Below, one piece after another: positions 1 through 39,531 of a DNA stretch of 64,000 bases. The notes under the pieces were generated by a model. The model was not told the origin of the DNA, did no database searches, and saw only the letters and a program-made list of their open reading frames with translations. The stretch comes from Ciona savignyi. Lineage: Eukaryota > Chordata > Ascidiacea > Phlebobranchia > Cionidae. Location: positions 1,269,825-1,333,824 of the forward strand of contig CH000786.1 of NCBI GenBank assembly GCA_000149265.1, in the 5' to 3' direction. The translations under genes were made by a program, and so were the position numbers. The number at the start of each line of letters is the position of its first letter. Position 1 is the first letter of the stretch.

Positions 1-1841
1 TTCCTCTGCAAAAATGAGCTGTTTCTGAGTTCAATCGAGGACACTGTACTCCTATCCGACGTCGAGGGCAAATGCATGGTTTTGTCCGGTCGCGATTACT
101 CAGCATGTCGACCAACGGAAATACCCGAAACCGACATCTATGTTTACGAGTCAAAGTACTTCGATAAGATCATCAAGAAAATGAAGGGGGTCAAGCGATA
201 TGTTCCTACCCACAAGGTGAGCAGGGCTAATGGCTGCTTGGAAGGAAAAATTGGGCTCAGTGTAATAGGATAGGTTATTCATGTTTATTACCGGAGCTAT
301 TGCAGTGTATTGTATATGATAGACACGTTCCTTCAATTTAGTAAAACCCATTAATCCGCTGTGGCAATGTTCGTGAAGTGCCTTGCTCAAGGACATAACC
401 AACTGGCTAGCGACCAGTTTCGCACCTGCAACCTTTCGGTAGACAGGCACCGCACTAAACTGCCAGACTAACCGGCCGCAGTATATGTATTTGCTAGCTT
501 GTTGGTTGACTTTGTGAGAGCCACTGCTGGAAAAAGATAATATCAGTGCTATGTTATCCATGTGGGCACTCACCGTCATGGGAGGACCAAAAAAATAGAA
601 CAAAATTGGCTCTTTGTTTATAATTAAATATCATCAGAGTCAGCAGACATTATGAGAGGCTGATACACATGTTTGCTTAGATTCCCAGAGCTAGAACTGT
701 CTGTGACAGAGAGGATCATTAAGTTTTTTTAGTTTTTATTGCTTTTGGTTTGTTAGAAGTGAATAGTGAGTGCAAAGTCAGAACAACATCTACTATAAGC
801 TTAAATTAAAAATAACTTTTTTTACATTTTCTTCTAATTTTTTAGTTCTCTTTAACTTTATACATAAAGTAAGAATAAAAAATGCAGTACAGACTATTCT
901 ATGCAGTAGAGGATTTTTTACCATTGCCTCAACATATGCAAATAGCTAGTATCATACAACAACTTATTCCTTTTCTAATTGCTTTGTTTTAAGTTATTTT
1001 AATCAGTCAAATTTATTAATTTATTTATTTAGCTGCCCAGAACAAAAAGATGGCATTATTTGGAACGCAGTGACACAGTGGCTATTTCCAGTGCAGTAAG
1101 TACATCTGGTGTTTAGTGGTAGAAAATGCATTTTCTCTTTAAATGTAGCTACCTGCAACATCCTGAAAAGTGAGCAGTTCATTAAAATAATAAAAAAATC
1201 CTTTAACACCTACTATCACAGTATCACCACAGTAACCTGTGCTTCAATGTGACAGTAATATCAGTCTGCGTGACCTACACTATTTTAGGACTGTAGCAGG
1301 ACAGTACATTAGCATGGTAGACAGAGGCAAAAATAGATACATCAAGTTATTGATTCCATTTCCAATTTTCAGTATGCCATTTTTCTGTGAAGCTTTAGTA
1401 CAGTAAGAACAACTTCAATTGAGGCTTTTTTAACCATTATTATTTTACCTCCTAATCGTAAGCAGTAATCATAATCAGACCCAATTTTCTTGGTATGTGT
1501 GCCAGGCCAGTAATATTGGTATGTGTGCCAGGCCAGTCCCATGACCAGAGAAAGGTATAACCTGAACCATTTACTTCTGCCAACCCCCTGAAATTTACTT
1601 TAATGAACAAGGTAAAAAAGCAAGATAAACAGTCTTGTCTCACCCGAGGGATAAACATGGATGCGTTATTAACCCCTGACCCCAACCGCAGGTGGTGGAT
1701 GATGAATACTACTACTTCAAGAAGCCGTTCACCCCTGAGAACGTGTTGTCCCCCATCCTCTTGAAGATGGTTGCGGAAGATGTGAAGCAGCGGCAGATTC
1801 AAGCGGTCGAGCAGAAACACCAGAAACTCTCCATGAACGAG
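1..1841 (+). CDS. PBRM1: PBRM1 exons for the second BAH domain (1-216, 1692-1841)
   Basis: The reading frame is already open at base 1. It contains KCMVLSGRDYSACRPTEIPE and DIYVYESKYF, matching the second BAH domain of human polybromo (RDY...PTEIPE...VYVCESRY). The next exon begins VVDDEYYYFKKPFTPE, the counterpart of the human VVDDEYYYFRKP segment, and then becomes charged and helical. Both exons start and end in phase 0. The intron between them holds a deleted SINE-B copy, and a CRE-like minisatellite begins about 20 bp after the second exon. Confidence 0.92.
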
Positions 1842-4800
1842 GTGACTTCGATCTTACAAACTGAGTTGTGACGTCATCAAAAAGTTGTGACGTCATTAAA
1901 AAGTTGTGACGTCATCAAAAAGTTGTGACATCATTAAAAAGTTGTGAAGTCATCAAAAAGTTGTGAAGTCATCAAAAAGTTGTGAAGTCATCAAAAAGTT
2001 GTGATGTCATCAAAAAATAAAAATTTCAAAAATTTTGGAAATTTTATTTCAAACAACTCTATGTTGAACATTTTGCCCTAACTATAACACACAAGGCGCT
2101 AGAGCACTACAAAGCATAGACGGTCAAACTGCGCAAAAATAAACTCGTTTCTAAGGGGTTAAATATTTTCATGTAGTTTGGAACCTGAGCAAAATTCTTT
2201 AAGACAATATACAAAGGGTTTTATATTAAGTGACAGACCACAAGAGTCTTAAGCACATAAGCTTTGCTTTTTTTAAACTAGATCTAAGTCCTGCAAGATT
2301 TTTTTACAATTTGTAGAATCATAAAAGTGAAATTGGATCAAGCCTGAAATAAGTACTTACCAACATGCTATCTTGTTGCAATATTTTTCCTTTAAAATTT
2401 ACTTTATATGTTCCTACAGGCCCCAGCACCTGGTTATATGAGCCAGCACCAGCCCCCCTCCCAAGGCCTGCCGTACAACCAACCAATTTACAACCAGCAG
2501 CAACCACTCATGGTGCAGCAACCATACCACCCTTACCCCCAATCTTACCCCCAAACCAGTATGGACAGTACCCCGAGACCCTACATACAGCAAAACTACC
2601 AGGGTTACCCCTCACCCCACCCCGGGGTTCCAAGTTACCAACATTCACCCCATATGGTTTACACCGCGTCCCCCCACCCACCTATGATGACCCCTAACCC
2701 CCGTATCCAGGTAAACCAGGTAAATATTTTGTTTCACAAACCAATATTAATAAAAGTTTAATACCCCAACCCCAATTTTTACTGCCATCACCAAACCTAA
2801 AATAATAAAAATATATTTCTTTCACAAACCAAAAATAATAAAAGTTTTTCACCCCAACCCCCTTTTTAACAAAACCCCCTCACCCCCCTTTCCCGTTTAG
2901 TCTCCAGACAGCAGCCGAGCTTCCTCTGTGCGCCCAGAATCAGCAGCGACTCCCCCGCTAAAGAAGAAGGGTCGTGTAGGGCACTCCACAGGCTACATAC
3001 TTTTCGCCAGTCACTGCCACCCAAAAGTGCGAGCCGACAATCCTGATCTGCCATTCGGGGATATCAGCAAACTGGTACGTCCGATGAGTTGTATTTATTG
3101 CTTAATAAGAACAAAACTTTTGCTGCTCTAAATGTTCAGGCTGATACTTTGATAGCCGTCAAGATATCTAGTCATCACTTTAAGTGTCTATTCTGCTAGG
3201 TTTCCGGCCCTTTAACTTGTAGCATAAATATGTATTCTGCAATTTCTTACTCCCTGTACCAGTGATCCTTCAAATCCTTTTTAAAATCCATAGATATTCC
3301 TAAGTTGCACAAGAAACATTTTACAAAATTCAGTTTTTAGGTATATTTTTGTATATCCTTGTACATTTTAACCATTTACCCCCCCCCCCTCCTTTCATAC
3401 CCCATTTACCAACATGTGGTTAACCGTAGTAAATTTTTACCTTTTACCACCCCCCCATTACCCCCAACCTTACCCCACACCCAGGTGGGTGAGGAGTGGA
3501 GGAACCTGGATGAAGAGGAGAAACACGAGTACGAGGAGAAAGCTCGAGAGAAGATGGCGATTGCAGAGGCCGAGGGTCGGCTCATTCCTCGGAAGAAGAA
3601 GAAAAAAAATGGCGACGACGTGGTAACCCCAACCATCACCATGGCACCAGGTGATTTATTGAGAGTTGATACTTTCTGAGAAAAGTGTTGATTAATAATG
3701 GATAGGATAGGGAAGTATCAACTGAAAATTGAATGTCATTTGTTAAATGTTATGCCCACAGCCAAATGGATAGGATAGAATAGGATATTCATGTTTATCC
3801 CCGTGAATGGGAAAACCAAGGGGGTTATCACACGGGTGATCGTTGGATTACCTTGCGCCCATCGTCGGGTTACAGAAGCTATTGCAGTGTGTTGTATATG
3901 ATAGACACGCATTCCTTTAATTTGGTAGAACCTATTAATCCATTAGTTCAGGCAATGGCTACCTCGGATGGGAGATATCAACGCACTTGGTGGTTTCATT
4001 CAGAACAGGAGACATTTTTTTGCAAAGTGGTCTTTTTCCAATTTTCTCACTAATATTTATAAAGGACAATGGTAATATTTTATGTACAAAGTACTAGTGT
4101 ACTAAAGATAAGGCTCTATCCTACCATTTTGAAATTTTTAAACTTGTCGGTTGTTATAAACGGAAATGGAGCATTGTAAACTAACACAAAACACAATAAC
4201 TTCAGTACTATCACTCTGATCGATTAATATACTTCATAGCTGTCATGGGACAGAATAAAGCACTCCTGTTTATATTGCCCCTAGAAAAATAAAGTTGATG
4301 TATAATATAGGCAATATTTACATTATCATGTGCCCACCGCTGAGTTACTTTGCAGTTTGTTAGATTTTGTGGTGTGTTTTCAGATAATTATGATTTCTTG
4401 CAGTCATTAAAGAGTTGGGGCAATAGATCGGTTGTGTGAGGGCCTAACCGACTAGCCTGTGATTTGTTTTGTTCTCCCTACTTTACCACTGTAAACCTTA
4501 AAAAGAGCTAACCAGTCTAGTTGAAAGTTAATTTAATTAATGAAAAGAAAATTAATTAAAGTAACTTTTACCAACATTTCTTGTTCTTTATATGTTGGAT
4601 GTTAAAACAACACTGTAACATCCAACTTATAAAGAACAAAAAAAACAACAAGTGAAAAACGCTTACTGGTAAAGAAAAAAACCATTCACTGGTGAAAATT
4701 AAGTTTCCATGTCTATTAGAGGTGGCGTTAAATTGGGGTTGCACTCTATTTTTCACTGCTCCCTTTATAGTTCAAATAAAGCTGTTGTTCATGTTTATAC

Positions 4801-7302
4801 AAAGGTCTCATTAAAATGGAGTTGGTATATAATATACACAAACCCCAATCTGATCATCATAATCAACCATTTTTTTATTCTTTAAATTATAAAAAAAAAT
4901 CCTTTTCGAGCAGTGGCACAGTTCCAACAACCGGGTCAATACACCGGCATCGTGCAAGGAACACCACAAACAGGTTATAACCCCGCCATGCCAGCCTACT
5001 CACAGACCCCAACTGGAATCGTCTACCCAGCCCAGCAAATTGCTCCCGTAAGTTTATTATTGCCACGATGTTACAAAAGGTTTAGAATTATGTATAGAAT
5101 TCCATATTATAGAATTTTGTCCGACCGGTTATTCTAGCGGTTTAGTGCAACACCTTTAAGTCAAACGGTTGCAGTTTCGAAACTTGTCGCTAGCTAGACA
5201 GTTGTGTCCTTGGGCAGGGCACTTTCCCATTCTTATCCAACTGACCCTTATTTCTTCTCAGGCCCCGGCCACCATAGCTGAGCGTCACCGGGTGAAAAGA
5301 GGACCCCTCTTCCTCCAGCCGCCCCCCAAAGCACAGAGGATCATGCATTCTGAGGCGTACCTCAAATACATCGAAGGTTCGTTTCAAACTGTTACACCTT
5401 TTGTGTTCTGATGAAGCAAAACTGTTCAATTCTTCTATGTTATTTGCTTGTGGTCATTAGAGAATAGGGACCTTAACCACTTAGTATGTGTTTGTTTTTT
5501 TCAATACCGCACATTTTTCTTCGAGTGGCTTAGTCTAGAGACGAACTGCTTTTAGTAAAAATTTATTTTTCCAAATTTTACCCTTTTTTGTTTTTAATTT
5601 TTTATGTGGGTTGGTGTCCATGTCTAAATATACAGAAAGAAAATAATTGATTGGTTTTTAGACGTGTTTTAACGACTGTCGTTTTGCCGTTTGTTTTCCA
5701 AAGGTCCTACTTCGTGATTTTATCATGGAAAAAAAGCTAACCTAATATATTAGGATATACGAGGATATACGAGGATATACGAGGATAGGATAAGATATTC
5801 ATGTTTATCCCGTGAATGGGAAAACCTAGGGGGTTATCACACGGGCAATCGTCAGATCACCTCGCACCCATCGTCGGGTTACCGGAGCTATTGCAGTTTG
5901 TTGTATATGATAGACACGTTCCTTCAATTTGGTAGAACCCATTAATCCGCTGGGTTCAGGCAATGTCCATAAAGTGCCTTGCCCTAGGACACAACCGACT
6001 AGCTAGCGACCAGATTCGCACCTGCAACCTTTCGATTGAAAGGCGACGCACTTAACCGCTAGACCACCGGGCCGGACTTATTGTACTGGCTTTCATTAAC
6101 CTCCCTTGCTAAGGACATATCACTGTCTAATTAAAAACTCAATTGGTTGGTTTCGAAGCTGCGACCATTCAGTCCACATTCCGACATCCTATGACTAAAC
6201 TAACTGTGCAGACAATTAGTAAAGAGAGTGCTACATTGCTACCTTATCTCACAGAAAAAATCTAGTTTTTTACAAGTGCCTGGTAACTTAATACATTGGA
6301 TTGAAATTTGCACTTTTTGAAATTCACTCTCTTTTTTTATCAGGATTAGAAAAAGGCAGCAAGACACTGAGCAACTGGAAGAAAACTCTCTCAGTGAAAG
6401 AGAGTGATGTGGTAATGAGCAAAGAGGAAGTGGATAAGTAAGTCTTTCAATATAATGTTCTATTTACCTGGTTTTAGTGCAGGTATGGTTACGTGATCGG
6501 AACCAAAAGGTTTTGATCTTAGTTTCTCCGACTATTTAACTGGTTTGTAACGTGTCGAACTTTTTTTGTTTTTATTTTGTACCGAACCAAGTTTCGAACC
6601 TATGATGGGCTCGTTACAAATGCCATTTTTTTGTATTTGTATCTAAGTCTGTATATGTATCGGTCCCGTTAACCATTCGGCCACATGAACGTGCCAACCT
6701 GTCGGACTTGTCGGTTGTGTCTTTGGACAAAGCCTTGCTTAGTGGAGGTTCTTTATACCCAGTGGATTAATGGTTTCGAGAATTGATGTATTGTCTAATA
6801 TACACACACTGCAATAGTTATGCAACGTTATACATGTGGTAATATGACAATTTCCGGTGTTAGAACTCTCCCTACATTTGCTTATCACATGGATATTCTA
6901 TCGTAAGCGTGGTTGACCATATAGTACCGCTATTTACTTTTACATTAGCGTCTTTATATTCTATACTATCCAAGTTAAAAGAATTTAACGTAATGACCCA
7001 TACCTGGCTCTGAATAGGCAGTGTATTACTAGTCCTATCTCTCTATTTTTTGTCAGGTTAAGTTTTGAACCCAGGATGGGCTAGTTTTTAAGACCGTTTT
7101 TCGCATAATTGTTTTATGTATCGGCCGCTTAACACCCAATTAAATGTGGATTTTACCCCAATAACCCAACACTTTCACCCACAGGCTACCGGTACATTGG
7201 CTCGCGAACGGCAAAGCAAGACATGAAACCACCAAATCAGCGTTGTGGGCACTGCGTGATCTAATGCTGAAAGATGCGTTCGCCATCAAGAATAGCTTGT
7301 AG
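1..7302 (+). CDS. PBRM1: Polybromo-1 (PBRM1/BAF180), C-terminal part, 9 exons
   Basis: This is the chromatin-targeting subunit of the PBAF (SWI/SNF) remodeller, acting in the nucleus. The exons I assign are 1-216, 1692-1841, 2420-2710, 2901-3074, 3485-3650, 4914-5047, 5262-5376, 6344-6437 and 7185-7302. All have AG/GT borders and their phases chain without a break to a TAG at 7300-7302, giving 485 codons in the window. In order they encode the end of the second BAH domain, a Pro/Gln/Tyr-rich linker, an HMG box split over two exons, a second low-complexity linker, and the polybromo C-terminal block with HSEAYLKYIEG and LWALRDLMLKDA, both close to human PBRM1. The bromodomains and first BAH domain must lie upstream of the window. 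The end of exon 3 could also be 2719, adding three residues. FOXP converges from the other strand 695 bp downstream. Confidence 0.93.
264..481 (-). repeat. SINE-B copy with internal deletion
   Basis: It is read on the minus strand in PBRM1 intron 1, starting about 48 bp after the splice donor. The GGATAGG-type tail and the sequence from ACCGGAGCTATTGCAG to the tRNA-like head are present. The block around CCCGTGAATGGGAAAACC is missing compared with full copies such as 5746-6077. Confidence 0.85.
1494..1541 (+). repeat. 25-bp direct duplication
   Basis: Two adjacent copies of a unit around GGTATGTGTGCCAGGCCAGT lie in PBRM1 intron 1. It looks like simple tandem slippage, with no further signal seen. 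Confidence 0.85.
1860..2018 (+). repeat. 20-bp minisatellite carrying TGACGTCA sites
   Basis: About eight head-to-tail copies of a unit near AAAAGTTGTGACGTCATCA begin roughly 20 bp after the donor of the PBRM1 exon ending at 1841. The first three copies keep the perfect CRE/ATF palindrome TGACGTCA. Later copies drift to TGACATCA, TGAAGTCA and TGATGTCA. Confidence 0.95.
2420..2710 (+). CDS. PBRM1: PBRM1 Pro/Gln/Tyr-rich linker exon
   Basis: This 97-codon phase-0 exon is rich in Pro, Gln, Tyr and His, with repeated YHPYPQSYPQ-like text. It is probably disordered. Human PBRM1 carries its Pro/Gly-rich stretch mainly after the HMG box, so the position of low complexity differs here. The exon follows a good acceptor (TTCCTACAG) and can end at either of two GTAAA donors nine bases apart, so a small alternative-donor isoform is possible. 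Confidence 0.85.
2901..3650 (+). CDS. PBRM1: PBRM1 HMG-box exons (2901-3074, 3485-3650)
   Basis: The first exon has a basic stretch (PPLKKKGRVGHS) leading into STGYILFASHCHPKVRADNP and FGDISKL. The second continues VGEEWRNLDEEEKHEYEEKA and ends in a Lys-rich run. Together they make one HMG box aligned with human PBRM1 (SGYILFSSEMRAV...FGELSRLVGTEWRNL). The exon border falls between KL and VG. The second exon ends in phase 1 at CACCAG|GTGATT and joins the exon at 4914 in frame. An earlier donor-like GTAACC at 3623-3628 would break that join. Confidence 0.92.
3768..3966 (-). repeat. SINE-B copy, 5'-truncated
   Basis: A minus-strand copy lies in the PBRM1 intron after the HMG box. It runs from the GGATAG tail through CCCGTGAATGGGAAAACC and the GGCAATG segment and lacks the tRNA-like head. 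Confidence 0.85.
4528..4639. repeat. Two adjacent inverted repeats (hairpins)
   Basis: The first palindrome (about 4527-4567) has about 16-bp arms, AGTTAATTTAATTAAT against AGTTACTTTAATTAAT, around a purine loop. The second has 24-bp arms at 4581-4604 and 4616-4639 with one mismatch and an 11-base loop. Both lie in the PBRM1 intron before the exon at 4914. No coding sequence is involved. They could be a foldback element or a small-RNA precursor. Confidence 0.85.
4914..5047 (+). CDS. PBRM1: PBRM1 second low-complexity linker exon
   Basis: This exon starts in phase 1, so Val is split across the junction, and ends in phase 0 at GCTCCC|GTAAGT. It encodes a Gln/Pro/Gly/Tyr-rich segment (AQFQQPGQYTGIVQG, YSQTPTGIVYPAQQIAP). 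This corresponds to the Pro-rich stretch before the conserved C-terminal block in vertebrate PBRM1. The assignment rests on phase and position rather than sequence identity. Confidence 0.83.
5118..5226 (+). repeat. SINE-B head fragment
   Basis: It contains the tRNA-like head (TCTAGCGGTTTAGTGC) and the GTCGCTAGCTAGAC...GTGTCCTTGGGCA part only. It lies between PBRM1 exons and ends about 35 bp before the acceptor at 5261. Confidence 0.8.
5262..7302 (+). CDS. PBRM1: PBRM1 conserved C-terminal block (5262-5376, 6344-6437, 7185-7302)
   Basis: The three exons encode PPPKAQRIMHSEAYLKYIEG, then LSNWKKTLSVKESDVVMSKE, then LPVHWLANGKARH...LWALRDLMLKDAFAI and a stop. Human PBRM1 has the same order (PPPKTQRLLHSEAYLKYIEG, ISKWDQTL, LPSHWL, LWRLRDLMLRD). 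Phases are 0-1, 1-2 and 2-stop. The introns hold SINE-B (5746-6077) and SINE-A (6585-6700, 7055-7135) copies. A 5' SINE-B fragment ends about 35 bp before the first acceptor. Confidence 0.95.
5746..6077 (-). repeat. SINE-B, nearly full length
   Basis: It is read on the minus strand, with a tRNA-like head (CCGGCCCGGTGGTCTAGCGG, then a CTTTCAATCGAAAG hairpin), a middle ending in TTGGGCAAGGCACTT-like text, and a tail of GAGGATAT repeats. It serves here as one of the reference copies of the family. It lies in a PBRM1 intron. Confidence 0.92.
6585..6700 (-). repeat. SINE-A copy
   Basis: A minus-strand, roughly 110-bp element with a tRNA Ser/Leu-like A box (GGCCGAATGGTTAACG) and a B box (GGTTCGAAAC) separated by CGACCGATACATATAC. 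It lies in the last PBRM1 intron. Confidence 0.85.
7055..7135 (-). repeat. SINE-A copy, decayed
   Basis: The B-box end (GGTTCAAAACTT) and the GGCCGATACATAAAAC part are recognisable. The A-box end is lost. It lies about 50 bp before the acceptor of the last PBRM1 exon. Confidence 0.65.
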
Positions 7303-7996
7303 TTGGTTGAGCGGTCGAAAGAGTCGTTGTATATAACCCAGACGTTGCTGTCAATGCTGTAATCGGACGAAGGGACTTTTTTGTGATTGGACTTTCAACC
7401 GCAATTTTAGTGGTTTAATTAGAACCCAAGCAATCATACATTGGGCATGTAAACATAAGTTGTGCTTGTCCGAAATTCACGACTGCGATTAATGGTCAAA
7501 AAAGTGCTGCAAAATTTCGTTATTATCGTTCTTTACATTTTGAATTCGTTTGCCCCCTAAACAATTTTTCTTGTCTATGTTCTGACTTTGTCTCTTCCCA
7601 AAAACCGTCTACTCAAAAAACACACCATTTTTCGTCTTTTGTGTCGTGTTTTGTCAGTACATACACGTTCTGGTAAAACGATTGCTTGCGGCGTGAACTC
7701 GCGCGCACCTAGTTTTCCGCGCACCGAAAACAAAAAAAAGGCGAAAAGGTCCTTGGTACTGTGATACACAACAGATATAGGGTCAACTACGCGGCTACAG
7801 CACCACACTAATATTGCAGGAAGCACCGTAGCGTGGCATGGAACGACAGTCGATTGAACGGTTACTTGTGGGGGGTAGCACCCGAGTGAACTTCTGGTTG
7901 TTTTTGAATTTTCAGCAGTGACCGGTAGTTGCGTCACGTAGGGGGCAGGATCTGGGTAACTTTCCGGGTAAACTGGGTAAAAATTGTCTAAAGCGT
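7303..7996. other. Convergent 3' region between PBRM1 and FOXP
   Basis: There are 694 bases between the two facing stop codons. On the minus strand an ATTAAA hexamer lies at 7414-7419 and could serve FOXP. I see no AATAAA on the plus strand for PBRM1. The two 3' UTRs probably share or overlap this space. No other coding signal is visible. Confidence 0.6.
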
Positions 7997-35261
<27,265 letters not shown>

Positions 35262-37889
35262 CTGCAATGTCGAAAACAAAGGAGTTGGTTATCGTAAAAA
35301 TAACAACACTAAATTATAATATTTTATAAAAAAACAGATCCTGTAAAACTACTAAATTCTGAACTAAAACTAATTAAAAATCTCGAAAGCGTGTTAGCGA
35401 ATTTGCCTGAACTCCATTTACCAGCCATCTACACGGCCTATAACCAAAGATAGCGGCGTAGTAGGCGTGACAGCCTGGGCGACTAGAATACACCAACGAA
35501 CAACGACGCATCATCATATGCATATCGCGGTGCTCTGTACTGGATCGACCGCCTATTATTCAGTTTCGCGGTAAACAGGAAAAAAGACTCGATACAATAG
35601 AAGCGCGCATTTGGTAAACAGGATACAAGCCACACAGGCCTCCTCGTGCTGTTAAGGCTCTTTTATCTGAAACACATTGCAATTCCATCGCCGGGCAGCT
35701 GTCTGGTGTGGTTCCATCTACATTTAAAGAACCTGCCTCGGTATTACTTAAAGTCCAATTTCGCCAATCACGCTGTGATTTAGCGAACCACACTTTCAGA
35801 TATTGCGTTTATTATTTCTGTTAAGATTTTGTAACAGTTGTAACTATTATTTATATGCATTTTACAAAAAAAAACGCTTAAAAAGTTGTTTCGTTGTAGA
35901 AATAATTTAAATTATCTGGCCGTCATTTGAAATATAGTCCAAGATTCTACAGTACACAGTAACTGTAAACAGTGCGTTAGAGTGAGCGTACTGTGAGCAC
36001 CGGAGCAACGAGCTACCGGTTCCTGTCTGTTACAAAGCTGGAACTCTCTTATCGATTCTCCTTTGCGTTTTAAACGTAAATCCTTTTCCCGCTGTAGAGC
36101 AGCCGCTTAACTGTCCTGTATGAGCGCTCACCTGCCGACCTGCTAGCCTAAACATTAAGTGACACCGCGCGATCAAATCGAATCTGTTGATATTTCTTCT
36201 CCAGCAACGAGAGAGTCCAGAAGCCTTCACGCGCTGTTGCACCGGCGCGGACAATCAGTCGAATGCGGGAAAAAGTGCCTGGCACGCTGGGAAGGAAGGC
36301 GGGGCTTATTCGATCAATAACAGCAATAGGTCGGCTTAACTTCGGCTCATCCGACAACGCGTAGTATTTATAAAGGATACTGCCGTCGCGTAGTGTAAGG
36401 CGTGTTGGAATCGAGGTGCGGGCAGAGAAAATCAGCGGCGTTTATTGCGCGGATCCATTACCACTCGCTAAACAAACAACACGGATCCGTTCACCGCGTT
36501 CCAATGGCTCTCGGCCGTGTAGTTTTCGATACATCGGTCAGTCGAGTTACACGCCATGGATGCACCTGCCAAATCCGTTGGCCGTCGGCTCTGGTTACAA
36601 AGCAAGCCGAGCCGGTGGACGTGAGAACGACACCGTAAAGTGGCCCCAAGACGGGACAGCCAGCATTTGGCAACAATTTCAAGCTCAACCGAGTAACACT
36701 ACACCGAGTTAACAGCAACGCAGCGGCGTAAACGACCATCCGGCCTCGGTCGAGCGTCGCGGGCTTTTGTTTGCGAGTCGCCCCGCCGTTTAGCGGGCAA
36801 GTGACTTCGGCATTCGATCGATCATCGGCGACAACTTCAAGTTTCGCGGGCCCGACATTTTCATTGCTGAACCCACCGAGCCGTTCATCATTCCGGACAC
36901 AAACAAATAAGCAGAATTGCCCCTGACCAGCAGCAATTACCCGTAACCACGCTTGCCCTGATCTAATCGAAGTGATCAATTTGCCCCGAAATTAGACAGG
37001 CTCGAATTTCAAAGCGCTCATATTTTCCGCGCATAAGAAGAGCAGTGTTATGGCGAGGAATTAATACAATACAGTTTAAAAAAGATGCCACCTCCCAACC
37101 AAAGCTTGCATTCACTGAGGAAACAGTGGACCTTACGACTGCTGGCCCACTGCACGACGCCCTTGGGTGACAAATGATGAATGCGTTTTCGCGATAATTC
37201 CTCCTGTAAAATTGCTTTCGAGTTTACGTAGCCCAGTTTACGATCACAAGTAATGCTTTGAACTTTGTTTGGGCCGTCGTCGCCTGTCCATGTAATTGGA
37301 AATACCACTGAAACTCACAAAAAACAGCGACCCGCGCTTTCGTGCTGTAATTAATTTTCCTTTTTGGTTTCTACGTTGTAATGTTGTGAAGATGTCTCAA
37401 CGTCTTTAGCAGAAAATACCTTACAAAACTCAGTAATAGACCGCAAGATATCAAACGACTTTGTGCTAACATATGGAAAATCGAGATGGAAATAACGTAC
37501 ACATTTTACCACCTGCCTAACCGTACAAAACATTTTATTGTAGTTCTGCTCGTAAAACAACAGTGACAACAGTATATTCGGCGAACTCTGTTATGAAACC
37601 TTATCTTAAATTGCTATGCTTCGGTACGAGAGACATGTGTGCCCACTAAATGCACAGTGAAAATGGAAGAGTCCCCCGCATAGAGTAAATGGAAAATAAA
37701 TAAACAAACAAACACGGTCGTTCTGTGTTGTTAGAGCGTCCCAATGCGATTATCGACCGGCTTTTAATGCATGTAAACAAGACGAGGCATAGTCCATAAC
37801 GCAAGAAAGGGAAATAGTGGGCTTTCCCAACTTACAACGCGCTTTATCATACATGACCTACATTTAGTTTTGGGTTATATATATTTTTT

Positions 37890-38000
37890 CACCGAGCCAA
37901 GTTTCGAACACATGATGGGCTCGTCATTCGGACAGTTTTTGTATATTTCGGTATATGTATCGGTCGCGTTAACCTTTCGGCTACTCGACCGTACATATTT
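37890..38000 (-). repeat. SINE-A copy
   Basis: A minus-strand copy with TACGGTCGAGTAGCCGAAAG at the head, CGACCGATACATATACCG, and CATGTGTTCGAAACTTGG at the B-box end. Confidence 0.85.
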
Positions 38001-39531
38001 TTTAACTTAAGCGTTTTTTGGTAGGATAGAACCGTTAAAGTTTAAACACATTGCTTAATAGCGTACTTAGTCATCGGAAATAAATGGGTGATAAACCTGA
38101 GTGTTTGTCTATAAAACGGCCACTGCGATTCTCCTAAGGCCGAGAACTGCCTTGTCGCTATTTATTTTTGTAAATACACAAGCCTTGCGGCCGGGGGCAC
38201 CGGTAGCACACGGTTTATATATGCCTAATATTATCCATACCGGCGAACTAAAAACAGTACAGCAAACAAATAAATAAACAAAGCAAGGCCAAATCTTCAC
38301 TGCGGATGAGGCTTAAAATAGCGAGATCTCGAGATTAGACTAGTTTGATTGTGTACAGGCAAGGGTACAAACACAATCCAATCACGTTCTAGCGATACGA
38401 GGCTCGATTATCTAACACATCGTTCCGAAAATAGACGGCTGAAGATTATTGTTTATTTACTACCGTTCACAAATGAACAATAAACGGTGGGCGAACTCAG
38501 GCGCCTGAAAATTGTTTGTAAAATGGATTAAACATGCTCATTTTTTGCCTAAAGCTTGCTGAAAAGCTTGTACATTCCGATTTTCGGGTTGTTTAACGAC
38601 AGGCAACTATTTTAGGCTCGTATGCATCAGTCGGCATTGCTGATCGGCTTATTGTCTTTAGAGCAAGGTGTATGACCAACACTGTTTTCTTACTGAAAAA
38701 GTTAGATAAATATCAACTGTAGCATTTACAAGGTGCACAGCACAAACAGAAAAATGTAAAATACTAAAATTATACTATTTTGCAGAGCAATACTCAGTAA
38801 GCTTGCACTAACGCTAAACTGTGTACCACTTCTGGCTTTTCGTTATATTCGTCTGAAATATTTTTGAATTGAGCCCGTATTTATATACTAGCTGATACGA
38901 ATTTTTCCCACACGTAATGTCGAAAATACAGACAAAAGATTGTTGTATCATCTTATTTCAAATTGGATCCGATTTGTAATCCATGGGCGGCGGGATTAGG
39001 TTTTCCGTCATCTGTATTGTTACGCACTTAGCGTGACACCGGAACAATAGGAGGTACAGACAGACATGTACCCAAAATAAATTCATAATGCAACGAAAAT
39101 GCGCCATCTGACATTTCTGCTTTTCCACCGAAAGCAAATCCGGACAGCCGTGGTAATCTATAACGCGAGAGTCGTATATACAAATACACAAATTGCATAC
39201 ATATATGCTCATTAATATGTACAAAGCAACGATACATTGGTTGAATATCCAATGCAAAATACTCCAATTGTGTATTGAAGTCTCTATTGTACACTTATTG
39301 TTCACGAGATGTATATGGCATCTGTAATTTTTAGGTGAAATCGAAGTTATTATTGACCCGGTCAAGTATTAATTTTAAGTTCTCACAAAGCCGATATACT
39401 GCATAACTTATTTATGGATTTTGATTTTCTTCAGGAACCTATCACAAATATCGACAGAAGAATTGGTTGTCAGGGGGTTAAGAGACTGAATTTCAGGGCG
39501 AAAAGAGTCCGAAAAATATAGGGCGTTTTTG

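Noticed and set aside
36491..36979. Minus-strand ORF of 162 codons
   Set aside because: It has an unusual amino-acid mix, no domain and no supporting splice sites. It lies in a GC-richer patch where long frames arise by chance.
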